The position numbers and the translations under genes were made by a program. Below the pieces are notes generated by a model, which worked only from the letters and a program-made list of their open reading frames with translations, was not told the origin of the DNA and made no database searches. A DNA stretch of 64,000 nt from the NCBI RefSeq assembly GCF_900177545.1, contig NZ_FXBQ01000001.1, positions 2,722,122 through 2,786,121 of the forward strand, read 5' to 3'. Shown piece after piece: positions 8,024 to 17,144 of the stretch; the stretch's first letter is position 1, and every line of letters starts with the position of its first letter. Source of the DNA: Maritimibacter sp. HL-12 (GTDB lineage: Bacteria; Pseudomonadota; Alphaproteobacteria; Rhodobacterales; Rhodobacteraceae).

Positions 8024-9568
8024 TCAGCTCTCGGGTGGCGCGCCGCCCTCGGCGCTGCGGCGGGCGATGAAGTCGTGCAGCGCCTCGACGCGGCCCGGGT
8101 CGGTCGCGGGGCGATTGTCGGCGGCGAGGATGCCTTGCCAGACCCCTGTCGCCCGCTCCGAGGCGGTGAACCCGCCCTGGTCCTGCCAGCGCCCGAAGTT
8201 CGACCAATCCGCCACCAGCGGGCTGTAGAATTGCGTCTGGTAGCGCGCCATGGTGTGATCGCAGCCGAAGAAATGCCCGCCCGCGCCGATCTCGGCGATC
8301 GCGTCGCGGGCAAGGTCGGGTGTTTCGGCGGGGGTCGGGGTGCACAACTCGGCAACCATCTGCAACACTTCCATGTCGGTGATGAGCTTCTCGTAAGACA
8401 GTGAAAGCCCGCCTTCAAGCCAGCCGGCGGCATGGATGATGACAGTCGTGCCCGACAACAGCGTGCCCCAGAGGGCGAACTGGTTTTCATTCGCGGCCTG
8501 GGCATCGGCGATATTGGCCGCCGAGCCGCTGGCATTGCGGAACGGCAGGCCGATCAGGCGGGCAAGCTGACCGGCGGCGAGCGAGGCCGTGAATTGCTCG
8601 GGTGTGCCGAAGGCCGGGCTGCCGGATTTCATGTCGACGTTCGAGGTGAAGGTGCCGTAGAGCACCGGCGCGCCGGGCCGGGCGAGTTGGGTGAGGGTGA
8701 TCGCGGCGAGCGCCTCGGCGTGGCTCAGGACCATCGCCCCGGCCACGGTGATCGGGGCCATCGCGCCCATCAGGGTAAACGGGGTGACGATGCACATCTG
8801 GCCGTTGCGGGCGAAGTCGATCAGCCCCTGCGCCATCGGGATGTCGAGCGCGCGCGGCGAGTTGGTGTTGATGATCGTGTAGCTCCACGGCTCGGCGCGG
8901 AAGGCGTCGTCGCTGAGGCCGCGAAAATCGCGCAGCATCTCGAAACTGTCGAGCGCCTGTGGCGTGCCGCGGGCATAGACGAAGGGGGCCTTGTCCGACA
9001 GCGTCAGCTTGGCCTCGATGGTGAAGTAATGCCGCAGGTGCGGTTCGATATCCTGCGGTTCGACCAGCGAGGAGATCATCTGGAACGCGTCGAAATGCTG
9101 CGAGATCTGCACCAGTTCGCGGAAATCGCGGCCAAGGCCCGGACGGCGGCCACGGGCAAGGTCTGTCGCGTGCGGCGCGCCCCCGCCGGGCTGGAACACC
9201 AGCCGGCCAAGCTCCAGCAGCACGTCGCGCTCGGGCACCGCGCCGCGAAGGGTGATCGAGCGCGGCGCGGTGGCGAGTGCGCCCGCCACGATCTCGCGCC
9301 CGATCCGCACGATATGGGTGCCCTCGTCCACCTGTGCTCCGGCGGCGCGATAGATCGCGCGCGCCTCGGGAAGAAGAACCAGGATGCCGTCATCTTCGAG
9401 CACCGAAAGCGCGGCCTCGTGGATCGCCTCGATCCGGTCGTCGGAAAACGCCTTCATCACCGGAAAGGGATTGTTGAGTGTGCGGTAGTTCACCTCGCGC
9501 TTCGGGGCCTCGGCACCGCGCGCGCGTGCGCCGCGTCGCCGCGGGCGGGGATGCTCAGGGTCGCTCAT
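8024..9568 (-). CDS. Trimethylamine methyltransferase (MttB) family protein, non-pyrrolysine
   Basis: The protein has 514 residues, close to the usual length for the family. After a basic low-complexity start, residues 27 onward (VNYRTLNNPFPVMKAFSDD) match the MttB superfamily. The frame has no internal amber codon, so unlike true TMA methyltransferase it does not use pyrrolysine; non-Pyl members include glycine-betaine and proline-betaine demethylases that transfer a methyl to a corrinoid protein. No corrinoid protein gene is nearby. Its start overlaps the stop of the dimethylglycine-dehydrogenase-like gene (ATGA), tying it to methylated glycine breakdown. Substrate assignment (betaine or related quaternary amine) is inference. 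Confidence 0.8.
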   Translation of the reverse strand: MSDPEHPRPRRRGARARGAEAPKREVNYRTLNNPFPVMKAFSDDRIEAIHEAALSVLEDDGILVLLPEARAIYRAAGAQVDEGTHIVRIGREIVAGALATAPRSITLRGAVPERDVLLELGRLVFQPGGGAPHATDLARGRRPGLGRDFRELVQISQHFDAFQMISSLVEPQDIEPHLRHYFTIEAKLTLSDKAPFVYARGTPQALDSFEMLRDFRGLSDDAFRAEPWSYTIINTNSPRALDIPMAQGLIDFARNGQMCIVTPFTLMGAMAPITVAGAMVLSHAEALAAITLTQLARPGAPVLYGTFTSNVDMKSGSPAFGTPEQFTASLAAGQLARLIGLPFRNASGSAANIADAQAANENQFALWGTLLSGTTVIIHAAGWLEGGLSLSYEKLITDMEVLQMVAELCTPTPAETPDLARDAIAEIGAGGHFFGCDHTMARYQTQFYSPLVADWSNFGRWQDQGGFTASERATGVWQGILAADNRPATDPGRVEALHDFIARRSAEGGAPPES

Positions 9569-11973
9569 GTTGTCCTCATCGCCACGCCGTCGGGGTCATG
9601 CGGCGAGGGCGCGATCACCCGTGCTGCGCGTTCCGCCCCGACCACGTGCACGCTGAGCGCGGTGCCCTCGGCGGCGCAGTCGCGGTCGATCATCGCCAGC
9701 GCGAGCGATTTTCCGGTCCAGTGGCCGAAACCGCCGGACGTGACGAAGCCCACCCGGCGGCCATCCTGCCACACCGGCTCGTAGCCGCTGGCGTCGGCGT
9801 CGGTTGCGTCGATCTCCAGCGTCGCGATCACCTGTGCCGGACCGTTGCCGTCGCGCTCGGCCGTCGCCGCCGCGCGGCCGATGAAATCGCCCTTGTCCCA
9901 GGCGATCCAGCGGTCCATCCCGGTTTGCCCCGGGGTGTAGATCTGGGTGAACTCGCGCGACCAGATGCCGAAGCTCTTCTCCAGCCTGAGGCTGCCAAGC
10001 GCCTCGAAACCGATCTCGCGGAGCCCGAGGTCGGCCCCGGCGTCGAGCAGGGCGCGGCGCAGCGCGATGTGTTCGACAGCGCTGCAGTTGATCTCGTAGC
10101 CAAGCTCGCCAGTGACCGAAAGCCGTCCGACCCGGGCGCGGATCAGCCCGATATCGAAGCTGCCGCAGCCCATGAAAGGCAGGTCGGCGATCGGCCCGTC
10201 GGTGAGCTTTTCCAGCACCTTGAGGCTGTTCGGGCCGGAGAGGCTGAAACCCACCATCGCGTCGGAGATATCGGTGAGATGCACGCCGGGTTCGATATGG
10301 TCACGAAACCAGCGCATGTGCCATTCGCGCAGGTAATACGATCCCATGATCCACCAGTTGCCGTCGCCCCAGTTGAACAGGGTGAGATCGCCCTTGAGCC
10401 GCCCGCTTTCGCTCAGCATCGGCGCGAGCTTTGCCCGGCCGGTCCGGGGCAGGGCACAGGCCATCATCCGGTCGAGCCAGGCCTCGGCGTTCGGGCCGCT
10501 CACCTTGTAGCGCGAAAACCCCGCGATATCGAGCAACCCCACCGTTGTGCGCGTGGCCCGCACCTCCTCCGCCACGAGGTCGAAGGCGTTGGAGCGTTTC
10601 AGCGTCGGGACCTCCACGAAGCCCTCCGGGGCGAAGTAGATCGGCACCTCCAGCCCCCAGCTTTCGCCCCAGCGCGCCCCGGCGGCGCTCATCGCGTCAT
10701 GCGCCGGGGACATCTTGAGCGGGCGGCCCGCGGGCAATTGCTCGTTGGGGTAGGTCATCACGAAGCGGCGGGAATAGAACTGGCCGGTGGTCTGGCGGAT
10801 GTAGTCCTTGTTGTGGGCGTAGTCGCCGTAACGGGCCACGTCCATGCCGAACACGTCCGCTTCGGTTTCGCCGTGGATCATCCATTCGGCGAGGCTCTTG
10901 CCGACGCCGCCGCCCTGCAGGAAGCCCGCCATCACCGCGCAGGCGCACCAGTAGCCGGGCACCCCGCGCACCGGGCCGACCAGCGGGTTGCCATCGGGCG
11001 AGAAGGTGAAGGCACCGTGGACCCAGGTTTTCACCCCCGCGGTCTGCAACGCCGGGAAACGGTGGAAGGCGGCCATCAGCTCATTCTCGATCCGGTCGGG
11101 CTCCTCCTGCAACAGCTCGATGCCGTATTCCCACGGTGCGCCGTCCATCATCCAGTGCTTCGGGTTCAACTCGTAGATCCCCACGAGCATGCCCTTCTGG
11201 TCCTGCCGCGAATAGGTGAAGCCCTCCAGATCGACCACCATCGGCAATTCGGTCTCGAGCGCGGCGATCTCGGGGATGGTCTCGGTCACGAGGTAATGAT
11301 GTGCCAGCGGCGACAGCGGCAGTTCGATCCCGGCCATCCGGCCAACCTGCTTGGCCCAGAGCCCGGCGGCGTTGACGACATGTTCGCATCTGATCGTGCC
11401 CTTCTCGGTCACCACCTGCCAGCCGTCGGGCACCTGCTGCAACTCCAGCACCCGGTTGTGCTCGATCACACTGGCTCCGCGCTTCTTCGCGGCGATGGCA
11501 TAGGCATGCACCGTGCCGGTGGTGTCGACGTAGCCTTCGCGGTTGGCCCACATGCCGCCGAGGATGCCCTCGGTGTTGAGCACCGGGCTGAGCCGGCCCG
11601 CCTCTTCGGGGGTGATCAGGTGCACATCGTCGATTCCAATCGACTGGAACCGGCGATAGGAGCTTTGCAGCCATTCCCAGCGGTCCGGCGTGCCGGCAAG
11701 GTGCATCCCGCCGGTCATGTGCAGCCCGATCGACTGGCCGCTTTCGGCTTCGATCTCCGACAGAAGATCAATCGTGTAGCCCTGCAAGGCGGCGATGTTG
11801 GGATCGGCGTTGAGCGCGTGGATGCCGCCCGCCGCGTGCCAGCTCGACCCGGCGGTGAGCACGTCGCGTTCGATCAGGCAGACATCGCTCCAGCCGAGCT
11901 TGGCGAGGTGGTAGAGCACCGAGGCACCGACGACGCCGCCGCCGATCACTACAACGCGGTACTGCGATTTCAT
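9565..11973 (-). CDS. Dimethylglycine/sarcosine-dehydrogenase-like FAD protein with GcvT domain
   Basis: The protein has 802 residues from the ATG at 11973, which follows a clear AGGGAGG site. The FAD motif VVVIGGGVVGASVLYHLAKLG is at the N-terminus (DAO fold, residues ~1-380), then an FAO/GcvT-type folate-binding half (SRYKVSGPNAEAWLDRMM; LSLSGPNS-like FSLSGPNSLKVL; ELGYEINC; EALGSLRLEKSFGIW), ending with the barrel GRRVGFVTSGGFGHW. This is the build of dimethylglycine and sarcosine dehydrogenases that remove an N-methyl group and pass it to tetrahydrofolate. It is first gene of the minus operon and divergent from soxBDAG. The exact substrate cannot be read from sequence. Confidence 0.82.
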   Translation of the reverse strand: MKSQYRVVVIGGGVVGASVLYHLAKLGWSDVCLIERDVLTAGSSWHAAGGIHALNADPNIAALQGYTIDLLSEIEAESGQSIGLHMTGGMHLAGTPDRWEWLQSSYRRFQSIGIDDVHLITPEEAGRLSPVLNTEGILGGMWANREGYVDTTGTVHAYAIAAKKRGASVIEHNRVLELQQVPDGWQVVTEKGTIRCEHVVNAAGLWAKQVGRMAGIELPLSPLAHHYLVTETIPEIAALETELPMVVDLEGFTYSRQDQKGMLVGIYELNPKHWMMDGAPWEYGIELLQEEPDRIENELMAAFHRFPALQTAGVKTWVHGAFTFSPDGNPLVGPVRGVPGYWCACAVMAGFLQGGGVGKSLAEWMIHGETEADVFGMDVARYGDYAHNKDYIRQTTGQFYSRRFVMTYPNEQLPAGRPLKMSPAHDAMSAAGARWGESWGLEVPIYFAPEGFVEVPTLKRSNAFDLVAEEVRATRTTVGLLDIAGFSRYKVSGPNAEAWLDRMMACALPRTGRAKLAPMLSESGRLKGDLTLFNWGDGNWWIMGSYYLREWHMRWFRDHIEPGVHLTDISDAMVGFSLSGPNSLKVLEKLTDGPIADLPFMGCGSFDIGLIRARVGRLSVTGELGYEINCSAVEHIALRRALLDAGADLGLREIGFEALGSLRLEKSFGIWSREFTQIYTPGQTGMDRWIAWDKGDFIGRAAATAERDGNGPAQVIATLEIDATDADASGYEPVWQDGRRVGFVTSGGFGHWTGKSLALAMIDRDCAAEGTALSVHVVGAERAARVIAPSPHDPDGVAMRTT

Positions 11974-12035
11974 CGCGCCCTCCCTGACAGGCCCTGTTGT
12001 TTCGGGCGACGGTAGATCGGGTGTGCGATTCCGTC

Positions 12036-12051
12036 TAGACATTTTTGTCCA
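12036..12051. promoter_or_regulatory. Candidate TetR operator between the DMGDH-like operon and soxBDAG
   Basis: TAGACA-TTTT-TGTCCA is an imperfect inverted repeat with a perfect GACA-TTTT-TGTC core (12038-12049). It sits in the 132-bp divergent promoter region (11974-12105), the natural target of the TetR protein encoded at the end of the left operon. Confidence 0.5.
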
Positions 12052-12105
12052 ATGCTATTTCCATGGGGCAAGGCGCGGCATCCGGTGACGCGGCGGGGAG
12101 GGAGC

Positions 12106-13359
12106 ATGGGACGGTTTTCGGCATTGCGGCTGCTCTACGAGGGGCTGACCGGCAATCGCGGCTGGACGCCGCATTGGCGCGATGCCGCCCCGCAACCGGC
12201 CTATGACATCATCGTCATCGGCGGCGGCGGCCACGGGCTCGCCACCGCCTACCAGCTCGCCGCGACTTATGGGCAGACCCGCGTCGCCTTGCTTGAGAAG
12301 GGCTGGATCGGCGGCGGCAACGTCGGGCGCAACACCACCATCGTGCGCGCCAATTACCTGTTGCCCTCGAACCAGGGGTTCTACGCGCTGTCGCTGCGGC
12401 TTTGGGAGCGGATGGAGCAGGATCTCAACTACAACGTGATGATGTCGCAGCGCGGCGTGCTCAACCTGTGCCATTCCGACGCCCAGCGCGACGCCGCCAT
12501 CCGGCGCGGCAACGCGGTGCGCCTGTCCGGTGCCGACGCGGTCTATCTCGATGCCGGGGCGCTGAAGAAAGACTGGCCGTTCCTCGATTACGACAACGCC
12601 CGTTTCCCGATCCGGGGCGGGCTGTTGCAGCCCCGGGCGGGCACCGCGCGCCACGACGCGGTGGCCTGGGGCTATGCCCGCGCCGCGTCCGATCGGGGTG
12701 TCGACATCATTCAGAATTGCGAGGTCACCGGGTTCGACATCCGCGGCGGCAAGGTCTTCGGCGTCGAGACCACGCGCGGGCACATCGCGGCGGGCAAGGT
12801 CGGCGTCGCGGTTGCCGGCAATACCTCGCGGCTGATGGGCATGGCCGGGCTGCGGATGCCGATCGAGTCCCACGTTTTGCAGGCCTTCGTGACCGAGGGG
12901 CTGAAGCCGGTGATCCCCGGCGTCGTCACCTTCGGGGTCGGGCATTTCTACATCAGCCAGTCCGACAAGGGCGGGCTGGTCTACGGCGGAGATCTCGACG
13001 GCTACAATTCCTACGCCCAGCGCGGCAACCTGCCGATGGTCGAACACGTCGCCGCGGCCGGGGTCTCGCTGATGCCGATGATCGCGCGCGCCCGGATGCT
13101 GCGAAGCTGGGGCGGGATCATGGACATGACGATGGACGGCTCGCCGATCATCGACCGCACCCCCGTCGAGGGGCTCTATCTCAACGGCGGCTGGTGCTAC
13201 GGCGGCTTCAAGGCAACCCCCGGCTCGGGGCTGGTCTTCGCCCACCTGCTCGCCACCGACACCCCGCACGAGGTCGCCAAAGGCTTCCGGCTCGACCGCT
13301 TCGCGCGCGGGCATGTCATCGACGAAACCGGCCACGGCCCGACGCCGAACCTGCAATAG
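12106..13359 (+). CDS. soxB: Sarcosine oxidase beta subunit
   Basis: This is the 417-residue beta subunit of heterotetrameric sarcosine oxidase. The start at 12106 is chosen for its GGGGAGGGA ribosome site and because MGRFSALRLLYEGLTGNRGW is the usual SoxB N-terminus. FAD motif YDIIVIGGGGHGLATAYQLA begins at residue 33. GRNTTIVRANYL (74-85) and ARHDAVAWG with His183 match the conserved segment that carries the covalently linked FMN histidine. The ending (LYLNGGWCYGGFKATPGSG) is also typical. It is first of the soxBDAG operon and demethylates sarcosine to glycine with the other subunits. Confidence 0.93.
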   Translation: MGRFSALRLLYEGLTGNRGWTPHWRDAAPQPAYDIIVIGGGGHGLATAYQLAATYGQTRVALLEKGWIGGGNVGRNTTIVRANYLLPSNQGFYALSLRLWERMEQDLNYNVMMSQRGVLNLCHSDAQRDAAIRRGNAVRLSGADAVYLDAGALKKDWPFLDYDNARFPIRGGLLQPRAGTARHDAVAWGYARAASDRGVDIIQNCEVTGFDIRGGKVFGVETTRGHIAAGKVGVAVAGNTSRLMGMAGLRMPIESHVLQAFVTEGLKPVIPGVVTFGVGHFYISQSDKGGLVYGGDLDGYNSYAQRGNLPMVEHVAAAGVSLMPMIARARMLRSWGGIMDMTMDGSPIIDRTPVEGLYLNGGWCYGGFKATPGSGLVFAHLLATDTPHEVAKGFRLDRFARGHVIDETGHGPTPNLQ

Positions 13360-13368
13360 GAGGGGCCC

Positions 13369-13656
13369 TTGATCATCTACCACCCCCTGCTTGGCCCGCG
13401 CGACAGCGACGAGTTCACCTATCTCGGCGATGCCAGCCTGATCGACCGCCCCGATGGCCTTGCCGAAGACGCCGCCGCGCGCTTCGCCGAATACGTCTAC
13501 ATGCGCGACAACCCGGCGGGCACGCACCGCGAACTCTGGTTTCACGCCGCGGGCGATCAATCCTGGCTGGTGGTCACCCGCAACACGGCAACACACGAGA
13601 TCACCCACGTCGAACTGGCCAGCGACGTGGCGCGGGCGCGGAGGGCGGGCCGATGA
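13369..13656 (+). CDS. soxD: Sarcosine oxidase delta subunit with degenerate zinc site
   Basis: This 95-residue small subunit starts at a TTG preceded by AGGAGGGG. The family normally starts with a CPxCG motif and has H-x3-C further on; together these bind structural zinc. Here the first part reads HPLLGPRDSDEFTYLG, so the two early cysteines are replaced by His5 and Leu8, and in FHAAGDQSWLVVTRN the histidine (H59) remains but the last cysteine is Asp63. Length, EFTYLGDASLIDRP and order between soxB and soxA leave the identity secure. Its stop overlaps the soxA ATG. Confidence 0.88.
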   Translation: MIIYHPLLGPRDSDEFTYLGDASLIDRPDGLAEDAAARFAEYVYMRDNPAGTHRELWFHAAGDQSWLVVTRNTATHEITHVELASDVARARRAGR

Positions 13657-16556
13657 GCGGGGCGTTTCGCCTCTCCGGCGGGCTGGTCGACCGCGACCAC
13701 CGGCTGAGGTTTGCCTTCAACGGCCGCCAATACGAGGGGCTGGCAGGCGACACGCTGGCCTCGGCGCTGCTCGCCAACGGCGTCCGGCTTGTCGGGCGCT
13801 CGTTCAAGTATCACCGCCCGCGCGGCATCTTCAGCGCCGGCAGCGAGGAGCCGAACGCGCTGGTGACGCTGGGCGAAGGGCGCGCGGCCCTGCCCAACAC
13901 CCGCGCCACGATGGTCGAGTTGACTGACGGGATCGCGGCGTTTAGCCAGAACCACCTTGGCCCGCTCGGCTTCGACCCGCTGGCGGTGACCGACCTTCTC
14001 GCGCCCTTCCTCGGCGCAGGGTTTTACTACAAGACCTTCATGTGGCCCAAAGCCTTCTGGGAGCGGGTCTATGAGCCGCTCATCCGCAAGGCCGCCGGGC
14101 TTGGCCGTTTGCCGACCGATCCCGACCCCCGGCTCTACGACAAGGGCCATCTGCATTGCGACCTGCTGGTGGTCGGGGCCGGGCCTGCCGGGCTTGCCGC
14201 CGCCCGCGCCGCCGGGGCGGCGGGGGCGCGGGTGATCCTTGCCGACGAGGGCTTTCGCCCCGGCGGGCGGCTGCTCGCCGAGCGGCACGAGATCGACGGC
14301 ATGTCGGGGGCGGACTGGGCGGCCGCCCAATGGCAGGCGCTGGCCGCGCTGCCGAACGTCCGGCTGATGCCGCGCGCCACGGCGCTCGGGCTCTACGATC
14401 ACGGCATTGCCGGGGTGCTGGAGCGGATCGCCCCCGAGGCCCGCGCCGTCGATAAACCCGCCGAGATATTCTGGCGCGTCCGTGCCCGCCGGATCGTGCT
14501 GGCCGCCGGGGCCACCGAGCGCCCTCTGGTCTTTCCCGGCAACGACCGGCCCGGGATCATGCTCGCAGGTGCGGTGCAGGCTTTCGTCAACCGCTGGGCG
14601 GTGGCACCCGGACGACGGGTTGCGATCCTTGCCAACCACGACGGCGGCGAGGCGCTGGCGGCGGAACTGGCCGGTGCCGGGCTCGACATCGCCGCGGTGA
14701 TCGATGCGCGCGGCGATCCCCAGGTGCTCGGCACCAAGGGTCGCGGCGGGCTGCGCTCGCTGACGCTGGCGGACGGCCGCCGGATTGCCTGCGACGCGCT
14801 CGCGGTCTCCGGTGGCTGGTCGCCGAACCTGCACCTCGCGGTGCACCGGGACGGCAAGCCCGCCTGGCGCGACGATATCCAGGCCTTCGTGCCGGGTGCC
14901 GCGTTGCCGGACGGGCTCGCGGTTGCCGGGGCGGCGGGCGGCAGCTTCGGGTTGCGCGACTGTCTCGACGAGGGCACCCGCGCCGGGCAGGCGGCGGCCA
15001 CCGCCTGCGGCTTCCGGCCCCCAGGGGCCCCCGGCTTCACAACCGACAACACGCAACACCCGCCCGCCCCGTTCCGGGAGCTGTCGCCGGGGCAGGGCAG
15101 GGCCTGGGTCGATCTGCAGAACGACGTGACCGCGAAGGATATCCGCCTCGCCCACCGCGAGGGCTTCCGCTCGGTCGAACATCTCAAGCGCTATACCACG
15201 CTCGGCATGGCCACCGATCAGGGCAAGACCGGCAATCTCGCGGCGCTGGCGCTGATGGCGCAGCAGACCGGGCGCGGCATCCCCGAGACCGGCACCACCC
15301 GCTACCGCCCGCCTTACGTGCCGGTCAGCCTCGGAGCGCTCGCCGGGCGCGAGGGCGGGCGCGGCTTCAAGCCGGTGCGCCGCACACCCTTGCACGACTG
15401 GTCGGCGGCGCGCGGTGCTTCCTTTGTCGAAAGCGGGTTGTGGCTGCGCGCGGAATGGTTCGCCCAAGACGGAGAAAGCGGCTGGCGCGATTCCGTTGAC
15501 CGCGAGGTGATGGCGGTGCGCACCGCCGTCGGCATCTGCGATGTCTCGACGCTGGGCAAGATCGACATCCAGGGCCGCGACGCCGCCGCCTTCGTCGATT
15601 TCGTCTATTGCAACGGCTTCGCCAAGCTCCCCGTTGGCCGGGTCCGCTACGGGCTGATGCTGCGCGAAGACGGAATCGTGATGGATGACGGCACCTGCGC
15701 GCGGCTGGGCGAGCACCATTACCTGATGACCACCACCACCGCCAATGCGGCGCCGGTGTTCCAGCACCTCGAATTCGTCCGCCAATGCCTGCGGCCCGAC
15801 CTCGACGTGCACCTTGTTCCCGACACCGACAGCTGGGCGCAGATCGCCGTGGCGGGGCCAAAGGCGCGCGCGCTGCTCACCCGGCTGGTGGATGCGCCCT
15901 TCGACATCTCCAACGCGGGGTTTCCCTTCATGGCCTGCGCCGAGCTGACGGTGTGCGGCGGCACCAAGGCGCGGCTGTTCCGGATCTCGTTTTCCGGCGA
16001 ACTGGGGTATGAACTTGCGGTGCCCGCGCCCTTCGGTTCGGCTCTGGCGGAGGCGATGACGGGGGCCGGTGCCGATCTCGGGGTGACACCCTACGGCGTC
16101 GAGGCGCTCAACGTGCTGCGGATCGAGAAGGGCCATGTATCGGGGCCGGAACTCAACGGCCAGACCGCGCCCGCGCACCTCGGGCTGCGGCGCATGGCGG
16201 CGCAGGGCAAGGATTACATCGGCCGCGTCCTCGCCGGGCGAACCCGCGTCGACGGGGCCGAAACCGCGCGGCTGGTGGGCCTGCTGCCTTGCGATCGGGC
16301 GCAGCCGCTCACCGCCGGGGCGCACCTGCTGGAGCCCGGCGCGCCCCGGACCCAGGCGCATGATCTCGGCTGGATCAGCTCGGTCGCCTTCTCGCCCAGC
16401 CTCGGCCACGACATCGGCCTTGCTCTGCTGAACGACGGCGCGGCGCGGATCGGGACGCGGCTGCGCGCGGTCGATGCGATGGCCGGAGCCGAGGTGGAGG
16501 TCGAGATCGTGTCCCCGCATTTCATCGACCCGGAAGGAGCGCGGCAACGTGGCTGA
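13653..16556 (+). CDS. soxA: Sarcosine oxidase alpha subunit
   Basis: The subunit has 967 residues, a normal length for SoxA. The N-terminal 2Fe-2S-like ferredoxin fold region (FNGRQYEGLAGDTLASALLANG; SFKYHRPRGIFSAGSEEPNAL) lacks the iron ligands, as usual. The dinucleotide motif [20 protein letters not shown] lies near residue 170, and the C-terminal GcvT/folate domain (RYGLMLREDGIVMDDGTCAR; FSGELGYELAVP; EALNVLRIEKGHVSGPELNG) transfers the oxidised methyl group to tetrahydrofolate. The ATG at 13653 overlaps the soxD stop (ATGA), and the frame is open for a long way upstream only by chance. Followed by soxG. Confidence 0.93.
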   Translation: MSGAFRLSGGLVDRDHRLRFAFNGRQYEGLAGDTLASALLANGVRLVGRSFKYHRPRGIFSAGSEEPNALVTLGEGRAALPNTRATMVELTDGIAAFSQNHLGPLGFDPLAVTDLLAPFLGAGFYYKTFMWPKAFWERVYEPLIRKAAGLGRLPTDPDPRLYDKGHLHCDLLVVGAGPAGLAAARAAGAAGARVILADEGFRPGGRLLAERHEIDGMSGADWAAAQWQALAALPNVRLMPRATALGLYDHGIAGVLERIAPEARAVDKPAEIFWRVRARRIVLAAGATERPLVFPGNDRPGIMLAGAVQAFVNRWAVAPGRRVAILANHDGGEALAAELAGAGLDIAAVIDARGDPQVLGTKGRGGLRSLTLADGRRIACDALAVSGGWSPNLHLAVHRDGKPAWRDDIQAFVPGAALPDGLAVAGAAGGSFGLRDCLDEGTRAGQAAATACGFRPPGAPGFTTDNTQHPPAPFRELSPGQGRAWVDLQNDVTAKDIRLAHREGFRSVEHLKRYTTLGMATDQGKTGNLAALALMAQQTGRGIPETGTTRYRPPYVPVSLGALAGREGGRGFKPVRRTPLHDWSAARGASFVESGLWLRAEWFAQDGESGWRDSVDREVMAVRTAVGICDVSTLGKIDIQGRDAAAFVDFVYCNGFAKLPVGRVRYGLMLREDGIVMDDGTCARLGEHHYLMTTTTANAAPVFQHLEFVRQCLRPDLDVHLVPDTDSWAQIAVAGPKARALLTRLVDAPFDISNAGFPFMACAELTVCGGTKARLFRISFSGELGYELAVPAPFGSALAEAMTGAGADLGVTPYGVEALNVLRIEKGHVSGPELNGQTAPAHLGLRRMAAQGKDYIGRVLAGRTRVDGAETARLVGLLPCDRAQPLTAGAHLLEPGAPRTQAHDLGWISSVAFSPSLGHDIGLALLNDGAARIGTRLRAVDAMAGAEVEVEIVSPHFIDPEGARQRG

Positions 16557-17088
16557 TCACCGTCTCGCCCCATCCCCGGCGATCACCGCCGCGCCGCTCG
16601 AAATCGGCGAGACCCGTCTCGCGCCGCGCCCGTCCGGTGGCGTGCACATGCTGGTTCTGAGCGCCGGTGATCCGGCGGCGCTCGCCGCGGAGATCGAGGC
16701 CGCGTTCGGCCCGCTGCCCGCGATCGGGCGCAGTGCCCGCACCCGGTCGGGGGCCATGCTCCTGCGCCCGTCGCGCGAGCGCGGCCTGTGCATCGGCTCC
16801 GGCCTTGCGCCTTCACCTGCGACAGGCTTTCACAGCCTCGACCAGACCGGCTTCTGGGCGATGATCTCGCTTCAGGGCAGCGGCGCGCGCGCGGTGCTCG
16901 AACGGCACTGGCGGCCCGATCTCGGCGATGTCGCTTTTCCGCGGGGAGCGGTGGCTCAAAGCAGCCTGTCCGGCGTGTCTGCCACGCTGTTTCGCGAGGC
17001 CGCCGACAGCTACCTTATCCTCGTGCCGCGCTCTTACGCGGCTTGGCTCTTCGACGACCTCGCCACCACGCTGCACTGGGTCAGGTGA
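16549..17088 (+). CDS. soxG: Sarcosine oxidase gamma subunit
   Basis: The subunit has 179 residues from a GTG at 16549, preceded by GGAAGGAGC and overlapping the soxA end by 8 bases. It carries the SoxG pattern: ISLQGSGARAVLERHWRPDL, then AQSSLSGVSATLFREAADSYLILVPRSYAAWLFDDL near the C-terminus. It completes the soxBDAG operon. Genes often found beside it (glyA, folD, purU) are not here. Confidence 0.9.
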   Translation: MADHRLAPSPAITAAPLEIGETRLAPRPSGGVHMLVLSAGDPAALAAEIEAAFGPLPAIGRSARTRSGAMLLRPSRERGLCIGSGLAPSPATGFHSLDQTGFWAMISLQGSGARAVLERHWRPDLGDVAFPRGAVAQSSLSGVSATLFREAADSYLILVPRSYAAWLFDDLATTLHWVR

Positions 17089-17095
17089 AGCCGAC

Positions 17096-17128
17096 GGGGC
17101 GCGCGGCGAATTCCCTCGCGCGCGCCCC
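17096..17128. terminator. Hairpin between convergent soxG and flotillin genes
   Basis: A perfect 10-bp stem, GGGGCGCGCG (17096-17105) pairing with CGCGCGCCCC (17119-17128), sits 8 bases after the soxG stop and 16 before the end of the convergent flotillin gene. No T-tract on either strand, so termination strength is uncertain. Confidence 0.5.
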
Positions 17129-17144
17129 GCATATGTGCCCGGTT

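Noticed and set aside
9478-12015. Very long open frame on the plus strand opposite the dimethylglycine-dehydrogenase-like gene (also similar frames opposite soxA, the flotillin/aldehyde dehydrogenase pair and the glycine-rich gene).
   Set aside because: High GC makes stops rare in antisense frames. The antisense products are His/Asp/Arg-rich with no family motifs, while the sense frames have clear families.
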